A DNA stretch of 11,367 nucleotides from Chloroflexia bacterium (GTDB taxonomy: Bacteria; Chloroflexota; Chloroflexia; Thermomicrobiales; UBA6265). Both the position numbers and the translations under genes were made by a program. Under the pieces are notes generated by a model, which did no database searches, had not been told where the DNA came from, and was given only the letters and a program-made list of their open reading frames with translations. Where the stretch lies: assembly GCA_013698305.1 (NCBI GenBank), contig JACCVC010000039.1:1-11367 (forward strand), written 5' to 3'. Positions 5,216 through 11,367 of this stretch are shown in pieces (the stretch's first letter is position 1; every line of letters begins with the position of its first letter).

Positions 5216-7507
5216 TCAGGGCGTTGCAGGAACCAGGCTGACAAGCACACTGGTGGGCATGCCGGTATGGAGCAGGACCACGTCATTCGCCGCCCACACG
5301 AGAGATATGTGGGGGTACATAGCCTCGGAGTCATCGTCGGGTGGGTCGAGGACCGTCAGCTCGAACACCGCACCGCTGGCCAGTTCCGTCAGCATCATCG
5401 AGATCCCATCGTCTTCGCCAGTGACAACGGAAAGCATTTTCGTATCGTCCGGCGAAAACGTTGCGGGTGAGGCTGGCACGCCAGCCAGCGACTCCGGTTG
5501 GGTTAGCTCGCCGGTATCGAGGTCCAGCAAGCCCAGTCCACCCCGATGGAACCGAAGCTCATACCCGGCCCGGCCATAGATGATTGCCGTGGACCCGTCG
5601 GCGGTCACGTCGAGGACGACCACCGAATCCTGCGACGGTATCAGGGAATCGGACCCAAGCTGCTCGAACGCACCGTCCGGCTCGATCCGAAAGATGCCAG
5701 TCGTAAAACCGGTAGCCGGCATCGTACCCAGGATGATCGACCGGTCCTCGAGGAAGAACGCCGGCGCGCTCATGACCGTGGCGTACTCGGCGGGGAAGCG
5801 GACGATCTCCCCTGGCTCACCCTCGTCTCGCGACATTCGCATGAGCGAGACACCGTCGGCATGATAGCGCTGGAAGATGATCTCGGAGCCGTCCGGCGAC
5901 CAGCCTGGCTGAACATCCATAGAGGAGCCTGGTTCAGCCAGGACGTCGGTTCCGTCGTCCGTAAGGTTGGTGACATCACCGGTGACCGCGTCGAGCAACC
6001 AGATATCGCTGTCCCTGCCAGTGAGAATCGGTTCGTCGGTGAATACCAGCGCCGTGCTGTCCGGTGACCAGGTAAGCGTCTGGAGATTCACGGAGGTTAT
6101 CCCGATGTCAGCACAGGTTTCGTCGAACGGATCGAATTTCCGAATGCACAACTCCGTGGCGCCGCTGGATCTCATGATCGCGACCCGGTCGCCGTCAGGC
6201 GAAAGTCGCGCGATCTCTCCACCCGGCTGAACGTCACTGGGAGACAGGGCGCGATACGGCGCTTCAGCCTGGCTGTGAGGCGGTGGCGTCGCAGCGGCAG
6301 GCGAGCTCCTCGCGGGTTGCGGTGTACCTGGGGTGCTTTCTGGCGCGCTTGTCGCCAGATCGCTCATTGGCGTGGCTAAACTCGCATCAGGCTCGACCGT
6401 GAGGAGCCAGGTTCCTGTGGCCATGTGCGCCAGGATCACGCCTGAATCTACCCAGGCAAGGGTCGGAGCAAACGGCAGCGCCGCAAGCCCAGGTTCAGGA
6501 TTCTCCTCGGGGGGGATGGTGTAGAGATCTGTCGTGGACCCCTCCAGAGAAAGGACCGACAGCGTGATGGAGTGGTCGTCGGATCGTGATGCGGTGAGGG
6601 CACCGGAGCCGTCAGGCAGGAAGACCGGCCCGGCGCAAAGGTCTCCTTCGATTGGCGATGTCGTGCCCTGCTTTGAATCCATGAGGAAAACATACGGTGC
6701 TGCCGGATCGGATCTGGTCAGGTGGAGACTAGACACGATCATCATGGTTCCGTCCGGAGAGACGTCGCCGAGAATGGTCGGAAGGCCGGGCGCCGCAGGG
6801 CCAGCGACAAGCAGATCAACGGCGCCATTCGGAGTGATTCGGAAGACGCCGTTGTGGAGAGTTTCATCCGGAGCGGGGCTGGTGCTGAAAAGCAGGGAGC
6901 CATCCTCCGCAATGTGGATCGGTGCGTTGAGCATCGGGGCCACGTCACCGGGAAGGGAAACGAACTCTTCCTGCGTACCGCCATCGCGGGCGATCTTCAT
7001 GATCTGGTGTTCGTTTGTCCCCCACGTCAGGCGCTGAAAGATCAGGTCCTGGCTGTCCGGCGTCCACGATGCGTAGACGTCGATCGGGAACCCGCCTTCG
7101 ATCTCCGCAAGTTCCTGGACACCGTCGTCCGTCAGGTTCTCCACCGTACCCGTTTCGGCATCAAACACCTGAATGTCCGAATCCATACCGGATGCGGTCC
7201 AGTCGGTCGTGAAGACGACCGCTGAGCTGTCCGGCGCCCAGGTGACGCTGTTCTGCGGGATCATTCCGACGGAGACGTCGTCACACCGAATCTTGAACGT
7301 CACGATCTCGCGGACGCACATCTCGTCAGGCTCGCCCAGGTTCGTTTCGAAGATCATCCTGCCGTCAGGCGAAAGCAGCAGGAGCTCCTTTGTCGAGTCG
7401 ATCTCGACGACCGGTTCGATGACGTTCCAGCCGGCTCCCTGGGCCGAAACGGGCGCGGCGATGGCGAGGGAGCTGAGCAAGAGACACGTGAAGCGAAGGA
7501 AACGCAT
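5216..7507 (-). CDS. Secreted double beta-propeller protein (TolB/WD40-like repeats)
   Basis: A 763-aa protein with a Sec signal peptide (residues 1-22, RFLR, a hydrophobic core, then PVSA|QG) and no lipobox at the cleavage site. It is built of TolB/PD40-type blades: LSPDG (45-49, 435-439), W(A/S)PDS (90-94, 480-484), NLTDDG (124-129, 514-519), W(T/S)PD (148, 536) and FRI.P.G (222-228, 606-612). The two halves are tandem copies offset by exactly 390 residues across the first blades, joined by a Pro/Ala/Ser/Thr-rich linker (about 385-425). Each half has a Cys pair (C64/C75, C454/C465) that could form a disulfide outside the cell. No catalytic domain is visible, so it probably binds protein or cell-surface material. 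The start is ATG 7507, with GGGAGGA five bases upstream; longer starts lack the signal-peptide fit. It is not obviously tied to the SoxR genes. Confidence 0.88.
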   Translation of the reverse strand: MRFLRFTCLLLSSLAIAAPVSAQGAGWNVIEPVVEIDSTKELLLLSPDGRMIFETNLGEPDEMCVREIVTFKIRCDDVSVGMIPQNSVTWAPDSSAVVFTTDWTASGMDSDIQVFDAETGTVENLTDDGVQELAEIEGGFPIDVYASWTPDSQDLIFQRLTWGTNEHQIMKIARDGGTQEEFVSLPGDVAPMLNAPIHIAEDGSLLFSTSPAPDETLHNGVFRITPNGAVDLLVAGPAAPGLPTILGDVSPDGTMMIVSSLHLTRSDPAAPYVFLMDSKQGTTSPIEGDLCAGPVFLPDGSGALTASRSDDHSITLSVLSLEGSTTDLYTIPPEENPEPGLAALPFAPTLAWVDSGVILAHMATGTWLLTVEPDASLATPMSDLATSAPESTPGTPQPARSSPAAATPPPHSQAEAPYRALSPSDVQPGGEIARLSPDGDRVAIMRSSGATELCIRKFDPFDETCADIGITSVNLQTLTWSPDSTALVFTDEPILTGRDSDIWLLDAVTGDVTNLTDDGTDVLAEPGSSMDVQPGWSPDGSEIIFQRYHADGVSLMRMSRDEGEPGEIVRFPAEYATVMSAPAFFLEDRSIILGTMPATGFTTGIFRIEPDGAFEQLGSDSLIPSQDSVVVLDVTADGSTAIIYGRAGYELRFHRGGLGLLDLDTGELTQPESLAGVPASPATFSPDDTKMLSVVTGEDDGISMMLTELASGAVFELTVLDPPDDDSEAMYPHISLVWAANDVVLLHTGMPTSVLVSLVPATP

Positions 7508-7657
7508 GGGATCCTCCCGGTGTTTGGCAACCAGCAATCAGGCTCATTTCGGAATGACGTACAGGAGAAGGGATGTGCTCAAAAGGACAGCGCTGCGCCA
7601 CGGCGATCTTTTGGAATACGTATGAAATGATAACAAGCCGCGAAAGGGCGAGCGTCG
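7508..7657 (-). promoter_or_regulatory. Gap upstream of the propeller gene with a possible -10
   Basis: The 150-bp space between the glycosylase stop and the propeller gene start. On the minus strand TATCAT (7632 to 7627) is a good -10 match, but no convincing -35 precedes it. The 8-bp palindrome ATACGTAT (7616-7623) lies just downstream. No SoxR-type 19-bp spacer promoter is present here. No clear terminator follows the glycosylase gene. Confidence 0.25.
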
Positions 7658-8965
7658 CTATGCGAGTTCGAGGTTGAGATGATCTGCGCCACCCTTGAAG
7701 CTGGTCTGGTATACCTCAATGGAGGTTGCTTCGTGAAACGTCGCGAAGGAGCGAAGGCCAGCCGACAGCGCACCCATGAATGATTCGTCGCTCTCCAGGT
7801 CTGGGTCCTCCAGCCAGATGCCGTTGATGTGCATCGTGCTGGTCGCGCGATCCAGCCGCGGGTCAACCCTGCCGACCAGCTCATCGCCGAAGAGCAGGGG
7901 CATGGTGTACGGTCCGTACCTGCGTTCGGGGGCGGGCTTGTAGATCTCCCAGATCTGTTCGAAGCCGAAGAACGCCTGTGCCCGTTCGCGCGAAGCGATG
8001 TGATCTAGCGGCGAGAGCAGACGAACTTCGTCGGACGTAGACGGACCATGACAAGTCCACCCCCCCGGTATTGCGCCCTTCCTCAGCCGCCTGAGCCTCT
8101 TGAGCTCCTCGGCGGGGAGAAAGTACGAGCTTTTGTGTCCTTCCACGTCGACGACGACCGCCAGTTCGTCGTCTACCAGCTTCGCCAGCCAGTCGGCGCC
8201 CTCCGGCGCCTTCACGCTTCGATTTAGGTAGTAGGACATGGTGTTGCGCCACGAGCGGAGAGTGGCCAGCCCCAGCCGCCGGAGTGCCTTGAGGGCGAAG
8301 AAGTGCTCGGTATCGGCTTCCGGAAGGGTCTGAAGAAGAGATTGGGGATCGACTCGTTCGGCCAGGTCGACAACGCGCTCGAAACCATCGCGATGGTGCG
8401 TCATCAGCTCGCCGGTCAGCCAGAGCTGGTAGACGACGCGGCCCGCGGCCGATTTGCTTCGATAGCTGCCCCTCGCGCTTCCGGAGATGGTCGACCTCGC
8501 CTCCCGACCTGACTCCACCAGCAGCCGGGTAACCTCCTTGGCGGAAAGCGGACCGTGTTGCTCCACGAGCGCCATGACCTCTTGCGGCAAGTCACCGGTG
8601 TCGGTGATGAGCTCCAGAAATGTCGAGTCGGACCGGCGGCGTTCCATGTGCAACCGCCAATGCGGCAGCTCGCTCGTGGGCAACACGGAGAGGACTCCAC
8701 CATAGTCGAACGCATTGCGGTCGTCATACATGACCTTTTGCAGATGTTGAGGCTGGTATCCCTCTACCCGATTCCACAGCGCGAGGTCGTGGCTCCGGGC
8801 GACGATGGTCACGGGATCCATCTGGACGCTCTGCAATGTCTCGATGGCCGTTCGAGTTCCCGCCTTGCCGCGCCAGCGACGTCCGGGCCAGAGTCCCTGT
8901 CGACCGAGGAGGAACTGCCTGGCGACTTGGTTGGATATCGATATCTCCGGTGGGGGCGTGTTCAT
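7658..8965 (-). CDS. AlkZ/YcaQ-family (winged-helix, HTH_42) DNA glycosylase
   Basis: A 435-aa protein resembling the AlkZ/YcaQ (AlkX) family. The N-terminal segment ETLQSVQMDPVTIVARSHDL holds the family's active-site QxD form (Q48-M-D50), followed by LALWNRV. The C-terminal part has the conserved beta-barrel block RYGPYTMPLLFGDELVGRVD and then LDRATSTMHINGIWLE. Family knowledge: AlkZ removes bulky alkylated purines and azinomycin crosslinks, and E. coli YcaQ unhooks nitrogen-mustard interstrand crosslinks. The QxD form is YcaQ-like. I chose ATG 8965 because the protein then starts just before ISISNQVARQFLL, where the family starts, and an extended -10 sits at leaderless distance. The longer ATG at 9022 adds 19 unlikely residues and has only GGGG touching the start. 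It is head-to-head with the ABC exporter across SoxR-type promoter P3. Confidence 0.88.
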   Translation of the reverse strand: MNTPPPEISISNQVARQFLLGRQGLWPGRRWRGKAGTRTAIETLQSVQMDPVTIVARSHDLALWNRVEGYQPQHLQKVMYDDRNAFDYGGVLSVLPTSELPHWRLHMERRRSDSTFLELITDTGDLPQEVMALVEQHGPLSAKEVTRLLVESGREARSTISGSARGSYRSKSAAGRVVYQLWLTGELMTHHRDGFERVVDLAERVDPQSLLQTLPEADTEHFFALKALRRLGLATLRSWRNTMSYYLNRSVKAPEGADWLAKLVDDELAVVVDVEGHKSSYFLPAEELKRLRRLRKGAIPGGWTCHGPSTSDEVRLLSPLDHIASRERAQAFFGFEQIWEIYKPAPERRYGPYTMPLLFGDELVGRVDPRLDRATSTMHINGIWLEDPDLESDESFMGALSAGLRSFATFHEATSIEVYQTSFKGGADHLNLELA

Positions 8966-8971
8966 CGTGGG

Positions 8972-8979
8972 AGGGTAGC
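8972..8979 (-). promoter_or_regulatory. Possible extended -10 for a leaderless glycosylase transcript
   Basis: Reading the minus strand, TGC-TACCCT places a -10 (8977 to 8972) so that transcription would start at about the A of ATG 8965. No Shine-Dalgarno precedes that ATG, which fits a leaderless transcript. No -35 is visible. Confidence 0.3.
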
Positions 8980-9030
8980 ACGACTGAAGGCGCCGGGCTG
9001 GATCAATCGCATCCGACGCCATCCCCTCAG

Positions 9031-9061
9031 TTGACCTTAACCATGGTTGAGGATGTATGGT
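9031..9061 (+). promoter_or_regulatory. SoxR-type promoter P3, upstream of the ABC exporter
   Basis: -35 TTGACC (9031-9036), exactly 19 bp, -10 TATGGT (9056-9061). The dyad CCTTAACCATGGTTGAGG (9035-9052) pairs at 8 of 9 positions and fills the spacer, as in SoxR-activated promoters. This is the best of the three boxes. It lies in the divergent space between the glycosylase and exporter genes, so bound SoxR could influence both. Transcript start expected near 9068. Confidence 0.85.
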
Positions 9062-9216
9062 GTGCGTTGTAGTTCGATTCCATGAAGCGGAATGTATTGA
9101 TTGACCGGCATATCGTCGGCATACCGTCGCTCACCGGCTACCAACGTAAACTTGAACCCCGCATCCCGGCAGTCCGAAGCGATTGCCCGGCGAATCGACA
9201 GGAGTCACCAATATAC
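9062..9216 (+). other. Leader between P3 and the exporter start
   Basis: About 150 nt would be untranslated if the exporter starts at 9217. It contains an 11-bp imperfect tandem repeat, CGGCATATCGT then CGGCATACCGT (9106-9127), and AGGAG at 9200-9204. The frame is open back to ATG 9082, but that ATG has no Shine-Dalgarno and the residues it would add look unlike exporter N-termini. I see no known riboswitch fold. Confidence 0.4.
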
Positions 9217-11094
9217 ATGGAACGCTACGCCAGACAATCGTTACACAGCTCCATGCGCTCGCAGGACGATAGCCGTCCCTTCACCAAGGCCACGTTGCGG
9301 CGGATCGGCCAGTTCGCGAAGCCGCATCGCCGGGCCCTTGTTTTGTTCATGGTGCTAAGCGTGGTGACAGCCGGACTGGCCGTGCTGACGCCGCTGCTGG
9401 CCGGAGACGTTATCAATGCGATCAGCGGCGACGGCGATCGGAGCGTCGTGATCAGGCTCGCCGTGCTGATCGCAATTATCGCCATCGCAGAGGCGGCGTT
9501 TGGACTCTTCTCCCGCTGGCTCTCGGCCAACATCGGCGAAGGGCTGATCCTCGACCTGCGCACCGCAGTGTACGATCATGTGCAGCGCATGCCGATCGCG
9601 TTCTTCACCCGCACCCGCACCGGCGCGCTGGTCAGTCGCCTGAACAATGACGTCCTCGGGGCGCAACGCGCCTTCACCAACACGCTCTCCGGCGTGGTCA
9701 GCAACCTGGTGATGCTAATCCTGACGCTGGTCGTGATGATCGGCATATCATGGCAGATCACGGCGCTGACGCTGGTGCTGCTGCCGATCTTCGTGCTGCC
9801 TGCCCGGCGGATGGGCGCGCGGCTGGCACAGCTTCAGCGAGAATCGGCCAACTTCAACGCCACGATGACGTCGCAGATGACCGAGCGGTTCTCCGCTCCC
9901 GGCGCGACGCTGGTGAAGCTGTTCGGACGGCCAGATGAGGAGTCACGAGAGTTCGCCGCGCGGGCCAGCAGGGTGCGGGACATCGGCGTGCGGACCGCCA
10001 TGCTGCAGTTCGTGTTCATCACGGCATTGACGCTGGTGTCGGCGCTGGCGCTGGCGCTGGTCTACGGGCTGGGAGGGTTCTATGCGCTTCAGGGCAGCCT
10101 GGAGGCAGGTTCCGTCGTCTCGCTGGCATTGCTGCTCACCCGGCTGTATGCGCCACTGACCGCGCTGGCGAATGCGAGGGTCGACGTGATGACGGCGTTG
10201 GTCAGCTTCGAGCGCGTGTTCGAGGTACTCGATCTGCCGCCACTGATTGCAGAGAAGCCCAGTGCCCGCGCGGTGCCGGATGGTCCCGTCGCGGTCGAGT
10301 TCGACAACGTTCTCTTCAGCTACCCGACCGCGGAGAAGGTCTCGCTGGCGTCGCTGGAGGAAGTCGCCATGCTCGACGCCCGCGCTGGCATTGAGGTGTT
10401 GCACGGCATTTCGTTCCGGGCCGAGCCGGGCCAGATGGTGGCGCTGGTCGGTTCGTCCGGCGCTGGCAAGTCGACCATCGCGTCGCTGGCGCCTCGTCTC
10501 TACGATGTTGATGACGGCGCCGTGCGATTGGGAGGCGTTGACGTCCGCGACCTCACCTTCGAGACGATGCGGCAAACGATCGGCATGGTCACGCAGGACG
10601 GACATCTGTTCCACGACACGTTGCGGGCGAACCTGTTGCTGGCGAACCCGGAGGCATCGGAGGAAGAGCTCTGGCACGCGCTCCGCCGCGCTCGCCTCAG
10701 CGATTTGATCGCTGGGTTGCCTGATGGACTCGACACCGTGGTCGGAGAGCGAGGCTACCGGTTCTCCGGAGGCGAGCGCCAGCGGCTGACGATCGCCAGG
10801 TTGCTGCTGGGTCAGCCACGAGTGGTAATCCTCGACGAGGCAACCGCCCACCTCGATTCATCCTCGGAGGCGGCGGTACAGGCGGCGCTGGGAGAAGCGC
10901 TGGCAGGAAGGACCTCGATCGTGATCGCGCACCGCCTTTCGACGGTGCGGGCGGCGGACCTGATCCTCGTGATCGAAGACGGGCGGATCGTCGAGCGCGG
11001 CACGCACTTCGAATTGCTCGCGGTGGGTGGTCGCTACGAGGAGCTGTATCACACCCAGTTCGACCAGCCGGCGGAACAGGCGGTGGTCGTGTAG
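9217..11094 (+). CDS. MsbA/MDR-type ABC exporter half-transporter (TMD-NBD fusion)
   Basis: A 625-aa protein. Residues about 38-340 are a type-1 exporter membrane domain with six helices, including the coupling-helix region FFTRTRTGALVSRLNNDV. Residues about 358-612 are the nucleotide-binding domain: Walker A GSSGAGKST (412-420), Q-loop Q460 (MVTQD), signature FSGGE (516-520), Walker B VVILDE (536-541) and switch H572 (IAHRLSTV). All catalytic residues are present; the signature has F and E where LSGGQ is common. An extra segment (about 371-393) sits between the first two NBD strands. It would work as a dimer that exports lipids or drugs using ATP. I chose ATG 9217 (AGGAG 12 bases upstream); ATG 9082 would add 45 atypical residues. 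SoxR-type promoter P3 precedes it; redox-active-drug export is an inference from that. Confidence 0.93.
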   Translation: MERYARQSLHSSMRSQDDSRPFTKATLRRIGQFAKPHRRALVLFMVLSVVTAGLAVLTPLLAGDVINAISGDGDRSVVIRLAVLIAIIAIAEAAFGLFSRWLSANIGEGLILDLRTAVYDHVQRMPIAFFTRTRTGALVSRLNNDVLGAQRAFTNTLSGVVSNLVMLILTLVVMIGISWQITALTLVLLPIFVLPARRMGARLAQLQRESANFNATMTSQMTERFSAPGATLVKLFGRPDEESREFAARASRVRDIGVRTAMLQFVFITALTLVSALALALVYGLGGFYALQGSLEAGSVVSLALLLTRLYAPLTALANARVDVMTALVSFERVFEVLDLPPLIAEKPSARAVPDGPVAVEFDNVLFSYPTAEKVSLASLEEVAMLDARAGIEVLHGISFRAEPGQMVALVGSSGAGKSTIASLAPRLYDVDDGAVRLGGVDVRDLTFETMRQTIGMVTQDGHLFHDTLRANLLLANPEASEEELWHALRRARLSDLIAGLPDGLDTVVGERGYRFSGGERQRLTIARLLLGQPRVVILDEATAHLDSSSEAAVQAALGEALAGRTSIVIAHRLSTVRAADLILVIEDGRIVERGTHFELLAVGGRYEELYHTQFDQPAEQAVVV

Positions 11095-11126
11095 ACGAGT
11101 GCAACGCGTCGTGCTGTCCCGAAGCC

Positions 11127-11151
11127 TGTGCTGAGCAACGCGAAGTATCGG
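11127..11151. repeat. Dispersed-repeat-like motif
   Basis: GCTGAGCAACGCGAAGTATC, within 11127-11151, resembles the CTGAGC-x-x-x-GCGAAG(C/G)ATC type of intergenic repeat that I recall from several GC-rich genomes. It lies in the gap between the convergent exporter and hydrolase genes. Only one copy is in this window, so repeat status rests on recollection. Confidence 0.4.
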
Positions 11152-11174
11152 CCTTGCGGCAAAGCGGCGGGACC

Positions 11175-11220
11175 GGACCGACCCGTTCGACAAGCTCAGG
11201 GCAAGCTCCAGGTCGGTTCC
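11175..11220. repeat. Inverted repeat enclosing a GTTCGACAAGCTCAGG motif
   Basis: GGACCGACC (11175-11183) pairs with GGTCGGTTCC (11211-11220) with one bulged base. It encloses GTTCGACAAGCTCAGG (11185-11200), a motif I recall as a common dispersed intergenic repeat. CAAGCTC occurs twice (11191-11197, 11202-11208). It abuts the stop of the minus-strand hydrolase (11220-11222) and could act as a terminator for either convergent gene, though no T run is present. Confidence 0.5.
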
Positions 11221-11367
11221 TACGCGTCAACAAGTTCGAGAATCGCGGAGGCGATCTCCGGCCAGAAGCGCGACTCGGGGTCAATGACGTCGAAGTGATC
11301 GGCGCCGGGGAGCGTGAGTAGTGACGCGGTTGCGCCCAGGCGCGTGGCGGTGACGTGATACGCCACG
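11220..11367 (-). CDS. Alpha/beta hydrolase C-terminus (gene continues beyond window)
   Basis: On the minus strand the frame ending at TAG (11222-11220) is open to the window edge and gives 48 residues. It contains LPGADHFDVIDPESRFWPEI followed by a closing amphipathic helix (ASAILELVDA). GADHFDVI is the usual setting of the catalytic histidine in alpha/beta hydrolases of the esterase/lipase and kynurenine-formamidase-like type. The nucleophile and acid residues lie outside the window, so activity and substrate cannot be judged. It converges on the ABC exporter with a repeat-bearing gap of 125 bp. Confidence 0.75.
   Translation of the reverse strand, partial: VAYHVTATRLGATASLLTLPGADHFDVIDPESRFWPEIASAILELVDA

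Noticed and set aside
5205..5245. D-arm-like string GCCCGATAGCTCAGGGC, suggesting a tRNA start.
   Set aside because: No anticodon or T-arm follows, and the bases lie at the 3' end of the propeller coding sequence.
7545..7562. CGTCATTCCGAAATGAG (minus strand) as a copy of the dispersed repeat seen near 11127.
   Set aside because: Only a short partial resemblance with a 5-bp stem; not enough to call a repeat copy.
9943..10851. Long minus-strand open frame opposite the ABC exporter, and similar long frames opposite the Rieske and propeller genes.
   Set aside because: They are antisense shadows produced by GC-rich codon bias; the translations are Arg/Gln/His-rich without family motifs, while the sense strand encodes clear domains.

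Overview
The window is GC-rich DNA, about 60-68% in the coding regions I counted. It has compact genes, several GTG/TTG starts, a possibly leaderless gene and dispersed intergenic palindromes. I see no rRNA, tRNA, CRISPR array, transposase or phage gene. The protein types and codon use fit a GC-rich, non-enteric bacterium. Chloroflexota (Thermomicrobia-like) is my best guess and an actinobacterium the alternative; I cannot confirm either without a search.

Layout, left to right: (i) a 5'-truncated TerC-family membrane protein (+) ends at 921 and meets soxR (-) across a perfect 14-bp hairpin. (ii) soxR (-) diverges from a VOC/glyoxalase-fold gene (+). (iii) A lower-GC stretch of about 1.3 kb carries an AbrB-type antitoxin/PIN toxin pair (vapBC-like), followed by the decayed tail of a second VOC gene. 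(iv) A 597-aa protein (+) fuses an N-terminal Rieske [2Fe-2S] domain to a long, histidine-rich helical domain I do not recognise. (v) A secreted double beta-propeller protein (TolB/WD40-like, -) converges on it, and an AlkZ/YcaQ-family DNA glycosylase (-) lies upstream of that. (vi) An MsbA-type ABC exporter (+) diverges from the glycosylase. (vii) The window ends in repeats and the C-terminus of an alpha/beta hydrolase (-).

The main observation is that three places carry the signature of a MerR/SoxR-activated promoter: a -35 and -10 separated by an abnormally long 19-bp spacer filled by a CCT..AGG dyad. They lie upstream of the VOC gene (1459-1489, degenerate), the Rieske-fusion gene (3314-3344) and the ABC exporter (9031-9061). 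The last two share a 17-nt stretch with one difference. With soxR itself in the window, this looks like a self-contained local SoxR regulon: a redox/[2Fe-2S] sensor, a small-molecule-binding or -modifying VOC protein, an uncharacterised Rieske protein and an exporter. A DNA-alkylation/crosslink glycosylase is head-to-head with the exporter. My inference is a defence module against a redox-active and perhaps DNA-damaging small molecule. The promoters are seen directly, the SoxR link rests on family knowledge, and the substrate is unknown.

The SoxR promoters also fix gene starts. The Rieske-fusion gene must begin downstream of its -10, at the TTG at 3384 behind a strong Shine-Dalgarno, not at the longer upstream reading-frame start.
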